DNA of 64,000 nt, taken from NCBI GenBank assembly GCA_027492585.1, contig JAPUEK010000002.1, positions 1 to 64,000 of the forward strand. The letters are read 5' to 3'. Positions 1-8,300 of the stretch are shown here, in pieces. Within the stretch, counting starts at the first letter, position 1. Each line of letters opens with the position of its first letter. Origin of the DNA: Paracoccaceae bacterium. Lineage in GTDB: Bacteria; Pseudomonadota; Alphaproteobacteria; Rhodobacterales; Rhodobacteraceae. Under the pieces are notes generated by a model. The model saw nothing but the letters and a program-made list of their open reading frames with translations, ran no database searches and was not told the DNA's origin. Both the position numbers and the translations under genes were made by a program.

Positions 1-17
1 GGTCCGGTTGCATCTGA

Positions 18-96
18 GGCCTTGGGTGGGGCGGATAGGCGGGGGGCTGTCTGCCCCCGGACCCCCGAGGATATTTTCCGCAAGATGAAGGGGAAG
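18..96 (+). repeat. Intergenic GGATATTT repeat, copy A
   Basis: A short hairpin (GGGGGC at 42-47, GCCCCC at 53-58) is followed by the core GAGGATATTTTCC and then AAGATGAAGG. It matches the dispersed 3'-end repeat family found nine more times in this window. It lies directly beyond the stop codon of the minus-strand phosphodiesterase gene. Confidence 0.6.
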
Positions 97-101
97 GACG
101 A

Positions 102-872
102 TCAGGCGGGGAGGGCGGCGGGATAGGCCTCGAAGGTGATGTTCTGGGCGGTCTTGCGGGCCTCGGCCTCGGCCTTGGGCGACCGGATCGTCCAGCAGAG
201 CACGGCGGCCCCTTCGGCTTTCAGCTCGGCCACGCGCGGGCGGGAGAGGTCGGAGGCCTCATGGCTGATGAAGCTTGCCTCCGTGCGGTCGTAATCGGGA
301 ATGTCGCGCAGCCGGTCGCAGGTCGCCTCGGCCAGCGGCGCCCAGTCGGAGGGGAGATAGGCCGAGGTCGTGAGCCCGCGCGGCAGGTTGGGGGCGAGCC
401 GGGCCATATGGGCGATGGAATGAGGGTTGAAGCTCATCACCGCGACCGGACCCTGGCAGGCGGCAAGGGCGGCGGCGGTCGCAGCCTCCAGCCTGCCATC
501 GGTTTCGGACATGGTGCCGGTCTGGTCCTTCAGCTCGATGAGGAGCGGGACCCGACCCGCGACGAGGGCAAGCACCTCCGCCAGGGTCGGGATCGTGTCG
601 GTCGTGTAGCGCAGGGGGATGCGGCCGAGGGCTTCGGCGGTATAGTCTTTCACGAAGCCGGTGGCTTCGGTCAGCCGCTCCATCCATTCGTCATGGAAGA
701 CCATCGGCACGCCGTCCTTGGACAGTTGCAGGTCGATCTCGATGCCATAGCCTGCCGCGAGTGCCGCGCGGACGGCGCCGAGGGAATTTTCCGGGCGGCC
801 CTGGGCGCGGTCGTGATAGGCGCGATGCGCGATGGGCGTGGTGAGGAAAGCGGCTGGCAGGGGCGCGCGCAT
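102..872 (-). CDS. Glycerophosphodiester phosphodiesterase family protein
   Basis: Predicted 256-residue enzyme of the GDPD family (TIM-barrel fold), which hydrolyses glycerophosphodiesters to glycerol 3-phosphate and an alcohol. The family signature is visible: HR at residues 16-17, EN at 28-29, then EIDLQLSKDG carrying the metal-binding Glu and Asp, and VFHDEWMERLT with the second catalytic His. A C-terminal block, AVLCWTI, matches the usual 'W' strand. I see no signal peptide, so a cytoplasmic enzyme is likely. The ATG at 870-872 overlaps the TGA of the upstream RidA-like gene, so the two are translationally coupled. A longer in-frame reading upstream has no family similarity and was discarded. 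Substrate specificity cannot be told from sequence alone. Confidence 0.93.
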   Translation of the reverse strand: MRAPLPAAFLTTPIAHRAYHDRAQGRPENSLGAVRAALAAGYGIEIDLQLSKDGVPMVFHDEWMERLTEATGFVKDYTAEALGRIPLRYTTDTIPTLAEVLALVAGRVPLLIELKDQTGTMSETDGRLEAATAAALAACQGPVAVMSFNPHSIAHMARLAPNLPRGLTTSAYLPSDWAPLAEATCDRLRDIPDYDRTEASFISHEASDLSRPRVAELKAEGAAVLCWTIRSPKAEAEARKTAQNITFEAYPAALPA

Positions 873-1333
873 CAGCGGATCTCGAAGAGGCCTTCGATCT
901 CCACCGCCACGCCGAGCGGCAGGGAGGCGGCGGAGACGGCGGAGCGGGCGTGGCGGCCGGCATCGCCGAGGGCCGCGACGAGGAAGTCGGAGGCGCCGTT
1001 GATCACCTTCGGCTGGTCGGTGAAATCGGGACCGGAATTGACGAAGCCCACCAGCTTCACCGCCCGCACGACGCGGGACAGATCGCCGCCGCAGGCCTTC
1101 CTGAGCTGCGCCAGAAGCGAGATGGCGCAGGTCTTTGCGGCCTCTGCCCCTGCTGCGACATCCAGATCGCTGCCGACCTTGCCCTTGATCAGGCCGGCGG
1201 AATTCTGGCTGATCTGGCCGGAGATATGGACGAGATTGCCGATCACCACGAAGGGGACGTAGTTGGCAGCCGGTGCGGGGGCGTCGGGCAGGGTGACGCC
1301 CAGCTCGGCGAGGCGGGATTCGATGGCGGACAT
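872..1333 (-). CDS. RidA/YjgF/L-PSP family protein
   Basis: A 153-residue protein of the RidA (YjgF/YER057c/UK114) family; characterised members hydrolyse reactive enamine/imine intermediates released by PLP enzymes. Motifs seen are YVPFVVIGNLVHISGQIS near residues 30-47, FLVAALGDAG, and HARSAV..LPLGVAVEIEGLFEI at the end, which includes the conserved Arg that binds the carboxylate in RidA. The length is somewhat above the usual 125-130 residues because of an N-terminal extension typical of the YjgH/RutC-like subgroups. The start at MSAIESRLAELG is preferred over a longer one because it follows a GGGGAG-type ribosome site. It is translationally coupled to the downstream phosphodiesterase gene. 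The true substrate is unknown. Confidence 0.92.
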   Translation of the reverse strand: MSAIESRLAELGVTLPDAPAPAANYVPFVVIGNLVHISGQISQNSAGLIKGKVGSDLDVAAGAEAAKTCAISLLAQLRKACGGDLSRVVRAVKLVGFVNSGPDFTDQPKVINGASDFLVAALGDAGRHARSAVSAASLPLGVAVEIEGLFEIR

Positions 1334-1440
1334 GGGTTTCTCCCCTTTTGAGGCGCTGGCGGCGCGATACGCCACCTTTTAGGGCGCAGGCTAGCGGCGG
1401 GCGGCACGAGGGGCAAGAGCGGTCGGGAGGCCCGCCGCCC

Positions 1441-1468
1441 TTGACCCGGCCATGCCAGAAGATACCTT
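1441..1468 (+). promoter_or_regulatory. Possible sigma-70-type promoter for the lipid A operon
   Basis: TTGACC and TACCTT are separated by 16 bases, about 100 bases upstream of the DUF4170 gene in the 233-base divergent region. This is a motif match only, and GC-rich alphaproteobacterial promoters are poorly predicted this way. Confidence 0.3.
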
Positions 1469-1566
1469 GCGCGCGGCGGCAGGACCCGGCATTGCGCCGG
1501 AACCGCGCCGCCATGACGTATATCCTTCCGCCCCTCGTTACATCCCCGTTTCCCGGAGCCCGACAG

Positions 1567-1812
1567 ATGACCCAACGCCTGCACCTCGTTTTCGGTGGCG
1601 AGCTGGTGACACCGCAGAAGAACGTGTTCAAGGATGTGAGCCAGATCCATATCGTGGGCATGTTTCCCGATTATGCCACGGCCTTTTCCGCCTGGAAGGC
1701 CGAGGCGCAGCGCACGGTGGACAATGCCCATATGCGCTATTTCATCGCCCATATTCACCGCCTGCGCGACGAGTCGGCGCCGGCTTCGGCCACCGAAGAG
1801 CTGGGCGCGTGA
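1567..1812 (+). CDS. DUF4170 domain-containing protein
   Basis: An 81-residue protein without signal peptide or membrane segment. It has the DUF4170 pattern: a beta strand (LHLVFGGEL), then VFKDVSQIHIVGMFPDYATAFSAWKAEAQRTVDNAHMRYFIAHIHRL. In this bacterial family such a gene commonly stands just before waaA-like and lpxK genes, as here, which suggests a link with Kdo/lipid A assembly. The biochemical role is not known to me. The ATG at 1567 is the only start that leaves the conserved domain intact without a long unrelated N-terminus. The next gene starts 10 bases after its stop, so the genes are probably cotranscribed. Confidence 0.88.
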   Translation: MTQRLHLVFGGELVTPQKNVFKDVSQIHIVGMFPDYATAFSAWKAEAQRTVDNAHMRYFIAHIHRLRDESAPASATEELGA

Positions 1813-1822
1813 TCGGCTGACC

Positions 1823-3019
1823 ATGGCGCTGTCGCTCGGCCGCAGGCTTTACAACCTCACCGGCCGGCGCGAGCCGGCGGCGGAGACGGTCTGGCCGAAG
1901 CGACCCGAGGGGCGGCTGATCTGGCTGCATGGCGCTGCCCCCGAGGCGGCGGCCGGGCTGGCGGAGCTGGCGCGGCGGCTGCGCGAGGAAGACGGTTTCG
2001 CCGTTTTGCAGACCGGGGCAGGGGCTGGGGGTGGGGGAGCCCTCGTCACCATGCCGGGGGAGAGCGTGGGGGAGGTCCGGGCTTTTCTGGACCATTGGCA
2101 GCCGGAGTTCCTCCTGATGACCGAGGGGGAGCTGCGCCCGGCGCTTCTGCACGAGATGGACACGCGGCGCATCCCCGTGGCGGTGGCCGAGGCGCGCGAG
2201 CCTGCGCTGATGCGGGGGCGGGACGGCTGGTATCCGGGCCTTCTGCGCGAGGCGGCGCAGGCCCTGCACAGCGTTTTCGCGCTGGATGAGGCGGCGGCGC
2301 GGGCCTGGCGCAAGGCCGGGGTCGCCTCGGTCGAGCGGGCCGGGCGGCTGGAGGAGCCGAGTGCCGCATTGCCCTGCCAAGAGGCGGAGCGTGCGGCTCT
2401 GGCAGGATTGCTGGCCTCGCGTCCGGTCTGGCTGGCGGCCTCCGTGCCGGAGGGCGAGGAAGAGGCGGTGATTGCCGCCCATCGTGCCGCCCTGGGCCAG
2501 GCGCATCGGCTGTTGCTGATTCTCGTGCCGCAGAACCCGGAGCGGGCGGCGGCGCTGGCGCAGCGGATGGAGGAGGTCGAGGGCTGGATGGTCGCCCAAA
2601 GGGGCAACGAGGAGGAACCCGAGGTAGATATCGAGGTCTATGTGCCGGAAGACGCACAGGAATATGGGCTCTGGTATCGGCTGGCGCCGGTGACCTATCT
2701 CGGCGGCAGCCTGTCCGGAGACGGCGCGCTGCGCGACCCGATGGAGGCGGCGGCGCTCGGCTCGGCGATCCTGCACGGGCCGAGGGTGGGGGCCTATGCG
2801 ACCGCCTTCGGGCGACTTGGCGCCGCGCGGGCGGCGCGGGCGGTGGCGACGGCGGCGGATCTGGCGGAGGCGCTGGGCGATCTTCTGTCCCCCGACCGCG
2901 CGGCGCGGCTGGCGGGAGCCGCCTGGGCCGTCGCCTCGGAAGGCGCGGAAGTGACAGAGCAGGTGCTGGACCTGATCCGCCGTGTCACCGACGGGTCGCC
3001 AGGCCGGAGGAGCGGCTGA
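1823..3019 (+). CDS. waaA: 3-deoxy-D-manno-octulosonic acid transferase-like protein (GT30)
   Basis: A 398-residue glycosyltransferase of the WaaA/KdtA type, which adds Kdo from CMP-Kdo to lipid IVA at the inner face of the inner membrane. Evidence: the block RPVWLAASVPEGEEE starting the second Rossmann domain, the WYRLAPVTYLGGSL motif, and DPMEAAALGSAILHGP in the nucleotide-binding region. It lies between DUF4170 and lpxK; its TGA overlaps the ATG of lpxK. Two oddities: the usual N-terminal membrane-anchoring helix and ER-rich stretch are missing, because the protein starts almost directly at the first Rossmann strand. The catalytic-glutamate region reads WLHGAAPEA, one residue shorter than the common HAASVGE. 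It may be a divergent WaaA or a related GT30 paralogue. Confidence 0.82.
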   Translation: MALSLGRRLYNLTGRREPAAETVWPKRPEGRLIWLHGAAPEAAAGLAELARRLREEDGFAVLQTGAGAGGGGALVTMPGESVGEVRAFLDHWQPEFLLMTEGELRPALLHEMDTRRIPVAVAEAREPALMRGRDGWYPGLLREAAQALHSVFALDEAAARAWRKAGVASVERAGRLEEPSAALPCQEAERAALAGLLASRPVWLAASVPEGEEEAVIAAHRAALGQAHRLLLILVPQNPERAAALAQRMEEVEGWMVAQRGNEEEPEVDIEVYVPEDAQEYGLWYRLAPVTYLGGSLSGDGALRDPMEAAALGSAILHGPRVGAYATAFGRLGAARAARAVATAADLAEALGDLLSPDRAARLAGAAWAVASEGAEVTEQVLDLIRRVTDGSPGRRSG

Positions 3020-4047
3020 TGCGGGCGCCGGGCTTCTGGTTCCGGCCTGCGGGGGGGCTTGCCTGGGCGCTGGCCCCGCTCGGCCGGCTTTATGCGGCAG
3101 CGACGGCGCGGCGGCTGCGGCAGACAGGCTATCGCGCCCGCGTGCCGGTCATCTGCATCGGCAACCTGAATGTCGGCGGCACCGGCAAGACCCCCACGGC
3201 GATTGCGCTGGTGGAGCGGCTCACGGCCCGCGGGCTGGCCGTGCATCTCGTCAGCCGCGGCCATGGCGGCAGCCTTGCAGGCCCGGTGCGGGTGGAGCCC
3301 AACCGCTACAGCGCGGCGGAGGTCGGGGATGAGCCCCTGCTGCTCGCCGCCTTCGCCCCGGTCTTCGTCGCGCGCGACCGCGCCGCCGGGGTGCGGGCGG
3401 CGGAGGCGGCGGGCGCCGGGGTGATCCTCCTCGACGACGGCTTCCAGAACCCTTCGGTGGTGAAGGATCTGAGCCTCGTCGTCGTCGATGCAGAGACGGG
3501 GTTCGGCAACGGCTTCTGCCTGCCTGCGGGGCCGCTGCGCGAGCCGGTGGCCACAGGGCTGAAACGCGCCGATGCCGTGCTGGCCGTCGGCCCCGCCGCC
3601 TCACAGTCGCGCTTTGCCGAAAACGGCGGCCGGGCGGTCGCTGCGGCGCGTCTGCCGCTTCTGTCCGGCACGCTGGAACCGCTGGCGATGGGCATGGGCT
3701 GGAACGGCGAAAGGGTGATCGCCTTTGCCGGGATCGGCCGGCCCGAGAAATTCTTCGCCACCCTGCGCGCCGAAGGGGCGGAGATCCTGCGCGCCGTCGC
3801 ACTCGACGATCACCAGCCCCTGTCGGAGACGCTTCTCCACCGGATGCAGGCCGAGGCCTTCGCCCTCGGCGCGCAGCTCGTCACCACCGAAAAGGACGCC
3901 GTGCGCCTGCCCCCCGCGTACCGGATGGCGGTGCTGACCCTGCCGGTGCGCCTGCGTATTGCGGACTGGTCCGCCCTTGATGCCGCGCTCGACCGGATCG
4001 GGCTGGGCGCGGGGGGGGCCGGGGAACGCTCCGCGGGGGATATTTAG
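3019..4047 (+). CDS. lpxK: Tetraacyldisaccharide 4'-kinase LpxK
   Basis: A 342-residue membrane-associated P-loop kinase that phosphorylates the 4' position of the lipid A disaccharide to give lipid IVA. Seen: an N-terminal hydrophobic/basic helix ending YRARVPVICIGNLNVGGTGKTP, which contains the Walker A loop; the LVSRGHGG block; the ILLDDGFQNP block (DDGFQ is diagnostic); and TTEKDAVRLPP near the C-terminus. The length fits the family (310-350). It overlaps waaA by one base. The last eight or so residues (GERSAGDI) and the TAG stop are encoded inside the intergenic repeat at 4023-4096, so the C-terminal tail probably was created or altered by repeat insertion. Confidence 0.95.
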   Translation: MRAPGFWFRPAGGLAWALAPLGRLYAAATARRLRQTGYRARVPVICIGNLNVGGTGKTPTAIALVERLTARGLAVHLVSRGHGGSLAGPVRVEPNRYSAAEVGDEPLLLAAFAPVFVARDRAAGVRAAEAAGAGVILLDDGFQNPSVVKDLSLVVVDAETGFGNGFCLPAGPLREPVATGLKRADAVLAVGPAASQSRFAENGGRAVAAARLPLLSGTLEPLAMGMGWNGERVIAFAGIGRPEKFFATLRAEGAEILRAVALDDHQPLSETLLHRMQAEAFALGAQLVTTEKDAVRLPPAYRMAVLTLPVRLRIADWSALDAALDRIGLGAGGAGERSAGDI

Positions 4048-4096
4048 GAAGAGAAGAAAGCCCTTTCATCTTGCCTCAAATATCCCCGCCGGAGGC
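4023..4096. repeat. Bipartite intergenic repeat, copy B (same as copy G inverted)
   Basis: Two GGATATTT cores face each other: GCGGGGGATATTTAGG at the left, and the reverse form (CTCAAATATCCCCGCC) at the right, joined by GAAGAAAGCCCTTTCAT. The 74 bases are about 93% identical to the reverse complement of 53223-53297 (five mismatches by eye). The element lies between convergent lpxK and zapE and contains the lpxK stop codon. Confidence 0.75.
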
Positions 4097-4122
4097 GCAG
4101 GTTTGGCGGAGGCGATCGCGGT

Positions 4123-5205
4123 TCAGTCCTGCCCCCAATCCGCGCCCTGCATCTCGCGCAGGCGGGAGGCGGTACGTTCAAATTCGAACGCCCCTGCCCC
4201 TTCGATGTAAAGCCGCTCGGGCTCGTCGGCGGCAGAGCAGATGAGCCGCACCTTCGCCTCGTAAAGCGCGTCGATCAGGGTGACGAAGCGTTTCGCCTCG
4301 TTGTAATTGCCGGCTGAAAGCTGCGGCACGTCTTCGAGGATCAGCACGCGCACCGCCTGGGCGATGGCGAGGAAATCCGCCGGGCCGAGCGGTTTGGCGC
4401 AAAGCTGCCAGAAGCTTGCCCAGCCGACGCCATTGGCGAAGCGCGGCAGCTCCAGCTTGCGGCCGTTGACGGTGAGGATCAGCGGCTCTCCCGCCGCGGC
4501 CCCCGTCAGATCGTCCCAGATCGCCGCGATCTTCGCCCGCGCGGCCCCCGCCGGATGGAAATAGACCTGCGTTCCCGCCAGACGGTGCTGGCGGTAGTCG
4601 GTCGGGCTTTCGAGAGGCAGCACCTCCAGCCTGTCGTTCAGCATGGCGATGAAGGGCAGGAAAAGCGCGCGGTTCAGCCCGTCCTTGTAGAGATCCTCCG
4701 GCGGGCGGTTCGAGGTGGTGACGATCACCACCCCCGCCGCCAGCAGCTTTTCGAAAAGCCGCCCGACGATCATCGCATCGGTGATGTCGGTGATCTGCAT
4801 CTCGTCGAAGGCCAGAAGCCGCAGGTCGCGGATCACCCTCTCCGCCACCGGGGCGAGCGGATCTTCCACCCCGGTCTTGCGGGCCTCATGCATCGCGTGG
4901 TGGATCTCCTGCATGAAGGCATGGAAATGCACGCGGCGCTTGCGGGGAATGTCCACGGCCCCGCAGAAGAGGTCCATGATCATGGATTTGCCGCGCCCGA
5001 CCCCGCCCCAGAGATAGAGCCCTTTCGGAGGTGCGACAGGTTTGGCGAAAAGCCCGGCAAAGAGCCCGACGCGGCGGGTCGCGTTCTCCTCCAGCCAGAG
5101 GCGCAGGCTTTCGAGCCGCGACAGCACGGCCTGTTGAGCCGGGTCGGCGCGCAATTCCCCGGCGGCGATCCGGCCGTCGTAGATCTGGAGAAGCGTTTTT
5201 CGCAT
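4123..5205 (-). CDS. zapE: Cell division protein ZapE (AFG1-like AAA ATPase)
   Basis: A 360-residue ATPase of the ZapE/AFG1 family; in E. coli ZapE acts on the Z-ring during division, and the mitochondrial homologue helps degrade respiratory subunits. Seen: the family N-terminus (LLQIYDGRIAAGELRADPAQQAVL), Walker A GGVGRGKSMIMDLF, the FHAFMQEIHHAMHEAR block, Walker B LLAFDEMQI.DITDAMI, the sensor TTSNRPPEDLYKDGLNR, and RLYIEGAGAFEFERTASRLREMQ at the end. Length is normal. The ATG at 5203-5205 has no Shine-Dalgarno at a normal distance. A short inverted repeat, GCATAC/GTATAC, covers the start codon, so a leaderless transcript or autoregulation is possible but untested. Confidence 0.94.
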   Translation of the reverse strand: MRKTLLQIYDGRIAAGELRADPAQQAVLSRLESLRLWLEENATRRVGLFAGLFAKPVAPPKGLYLWGGVGRGKSMIMDLFCGAVDIPRKRRVHFHAFMQEIHHAMHEARKTGVEDPLAPVAERVIRDLRLLAFDEMQITDITDAMIVGRLFEKLLAAGVVIVTTSNRPPEDLYKDGLNRALFLPFIAMLNDRLEVLPLESPTDYRQHRLAGTQVYFHPAGAARAKIAAIWDDLTGAAAGEPLILTVNGRKLELPRFANGVGWASFWQLCAKPLGPADFLAIAQAVRVLILEDVPQLSAGNYNEAKRFVTLIDALYEAKVRLICSAADEPERLYIEGAGAFEFERTASRLREMQGADWGQD

Positions 5206-5379
5206 ACTGTCGTATACTTTTCCTGAGGGCTTTGGAAAAGGCCCGTTTATGTTGCCGGAAAGCCCAAAAAAGGCGATGCGCGTCGCTGCGGCGTCGCTTC
5301 TTGGTTGCGTGATGCCTTCCGTGGCGGCAAGGTTCGGCAGATTTCCGCTTTAACCTGCTTCCGACAGGGGTGTCCCATT
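5206..5379. promoter_or_regulatory. Divergent upstream region of zapE and the autotransporter
   Basis: This 174-base region separates two divergent genes and must hold both promoters. It contains an imperfect inverted repeat (GCATAC, 4-base gap, GTATAC at 5202-5217) overlapping the zapE start, and a potential hairpin with arms GGGCTTT and AAGGCCC near 5226-5247. I cannot place -35/-10 boxes with confidence. Confidence 0.45.
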
Positions 5380-8300
5380 ATGACCGAATCCATCCTTCCG
5401 ACTGCTGCCGTCCGTCAGGTTTGCATCCGTCAGCGCAGCTTGCGCCGCCACTGTCGCTTCGGAAGGGCGACGGAACTGGTATTCATCCTGGCGACCGGGC
5501 TGACGCTGGCCATCGGCGGGCAGCAGGCAGACGCCCAGACCTGGGACGGCGAGACCGACGGGGATTTCCTGACCGGCACCAACTGGGATGGCGATGCGAC
5601 ACCCGCCGCGGGCGGGGCCGTGGTTCTGGATGATGGCGCACTGGCCTTCCAGCCGACACTGGGTGCGGGCGATTCCATAACGGTGGACACGGTCGCGGTC
5701 AGTGACGGCACGATGACCATCGACGGCGCGCTGACCGCCACCTCGGGTTTTACGGTGACCGCCACCGGCACGGTTGAGGTCAGCGGGACCGGCAGCATCA
5801 CTGGCGGGCTGCTGGGCGGCGGCGGAACGGCGACGAACAATGGCACCATCGACGCGGTGACGTCGAACCTCGGCAGTTTCACCAATGGCGCAACGGGTGT
5901 GGTGACCGGCGCAATGCAGACCAACGGCGGGTCCGTCGTGCTGGAGACGGGCAGCAGCGTGGGGTCCCTGAGCAACCTTTCCGGCACGACTGATGTGCGG
6001 GGCGACGTGCTCGGGACGACCGCTGTTTCGGATGGGACCGTGACCCTGAACGCCGGCGCGGATCTGTCGGACGCGGATCAGGTCACGGTTGAAGGTTCGG
6101 GGACCCTGACGGTGGATTCCGCCGATACGGTCGGCTCGGTGGTCCAGACCGGAGGAACCATCGACGGCGGCGCGGTGCTGACCGTGACGGGAACCTATGG
6201 TCAGTCGGGCGGCGACATGGCGGGGACCCTGAACGCAGGCGGTGCCAAGACGCTCGACGGGGGGACCATCTCGGGGACGCTTGGCGGTGCCGGGGCGGCC
6301 ACGGTTCAGACAGGCACGACGACCCTGACGGGAACCATCGACAGCGACCTGACGGTCACCAGCACGCTGGCAGTTGACGGCGGCGATGTGACCGGCGTCA
6401 CCACTCTGGATGGCGGCACCCTGGCAGGCCTCTCTGATGGAACGGTCAGCGGGGATGTCGGTCTTTCCGCAGCGGGAGGCGCGATCACGGCTGCGACCGG
6501 CACCACGCTGACCCTGTCGGTGCTGAACCCCGACAGCGCTTCGGAGCTGACGATCGGCGCGGCGGGTCAGACCGGAACGGTTGTCGTGAACGGCACGACT
6601 GCCCAGGACGCGGGCGCTACGGTTGCGATCACCGCAGGCACGTTGCGGATCGGTTCTGCGACGGTGGGCAGCGACTTGTTGGACGCCAGTGCAGGGACCT
6701 CGGTTGCAAGCGGCGCTGCGCTGGATATCGGTGGCCATGGCACCACCGTCACGGCCTTGTCGGGAACCGGCACTGTCACCAACAGCGGTGCCGCAGCGGC
6801 ACTGACACTGACCGGCACTTCAACCTTTGGCGGTGTGGTCGAAGACGGGGCCGGTGTGACCAGCCTGACCAAGGGCGGTGCAGGAACGACCACGCTTTCC
6901 GGTGCGAACACCTATACCGGCACCACGACTGTCTCCGCCGGGACGCTGGATGTGACCGGCTCGCTCGCCTCGACCACGGTGAACGTGACCGGCGGCAGCC
7001 TGAAGGTTGATGGCGCGGCCCTGGCCAACACCGCAGACGTGACGCTTTCCGGCACGGGCAACCTGACCCTGACGGGCAGCGAAACCATCGGGTCGGTTTC
7101 GGGCGCGGCCGGAACGAGCGTCGCACTCGGGGCCAATACGCTGACCACGGGCGACGCGGGCAACGACGGGATTGCCAGCATCATTTCCGGCGCAGGCGGC
7201 GGTCTGACCAAGCAGGGGGCCGGCACGCTGACGCTCTCGGGCGCCAACACCTACACCGGCACCACCACGGTGAATGCCGGTACGCTGGAAGTCACCGGCT
7301 CCGTCGCCGGCAATGTCACCGTGGCGGGCGGCAAACTGCGGATCGGCGCTTCCAATGCCATCGGCGGCTCGATCACGACGACGGGTTCTGTCGTCAGCTA
7401 TGCCAATGGCGTGAACGAAGCTTCGGCCCTCATCCTGAGCTCCAACACCACGCAGCTTGAGGTTCTGAATGCGGATTCGGCGACTCAATCGGGGGTGATC
7501 TCCGAAACCGGCGGATCGCGCCCGCTGGAGAAGATCGGCGCGGGTGAGCTGGTTCTGACCGGGACCAACACCTTCACCGGTGACATGACCATCAGCGCCG
7601 GCACCCTGACCCTGAATGCAGCGTCGGGCAACGCCCTGAACGATTCCGTCGATGTGATCGTCGCCAATGGCGGCAAGCTGAAAGTCTCCAACGGCGAGAC
7701 GGTCGCCTCGCTTGCGAGCTCGGATACCAATCCGGCCACCTCAACCGCAGCCGTGACCATCGACGCCGCCAAGACGCTGGAGATCGGGGGGGCCGCAACG
7801 ACCACCTTCGCCGGCGTCATCGACGGCGCGGGCAACCTCAAGCATTCGGGAAGCGGAACGCTCACCTTGGCGGGCGACAACACCTATACCGGATCGACGC
7901 AGGTTGATGGGGGTGTGCTGAACATCACCGGGTCCATCGACTCCACCGTGGTGGGGATCGGCACGGGTGCGGTGCTTTCGACCGATGGCGGCGCTCTGGT
8001 GAGCGGGGCGACGGTCACCAATGCCAACGGTACATTCCGGCTGACCGGAACGGAAAGCATCACCGCGCTGAACCAGACCACGACGGGGGCCGCGGCGACC
8101 GAACTGAACGGTGCGGGCGTGGAACTACGCCTCAGCGGAAACTCCAGCATCGCCGGCGCGGTGAGCGGGACGGGAACGCTTGTGGTCAACGGCGGCACGA
8201 CGACGGTCCAGTCGAACGGCAACGTGTCCGCCGCAACCTCGATCGGGGCAGGCGGCAGTGTTGTCAACGGCGGCACGATGGCGGGTGTCAGCAACGCGGG

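Noticed and set aside
873-1661. N-terminal extension of the phosphodiesterase frame through the RidA gene
   Set aside because: The extension is RidA read in the wrong frame; the enzyme's own start at 872 fits the family.
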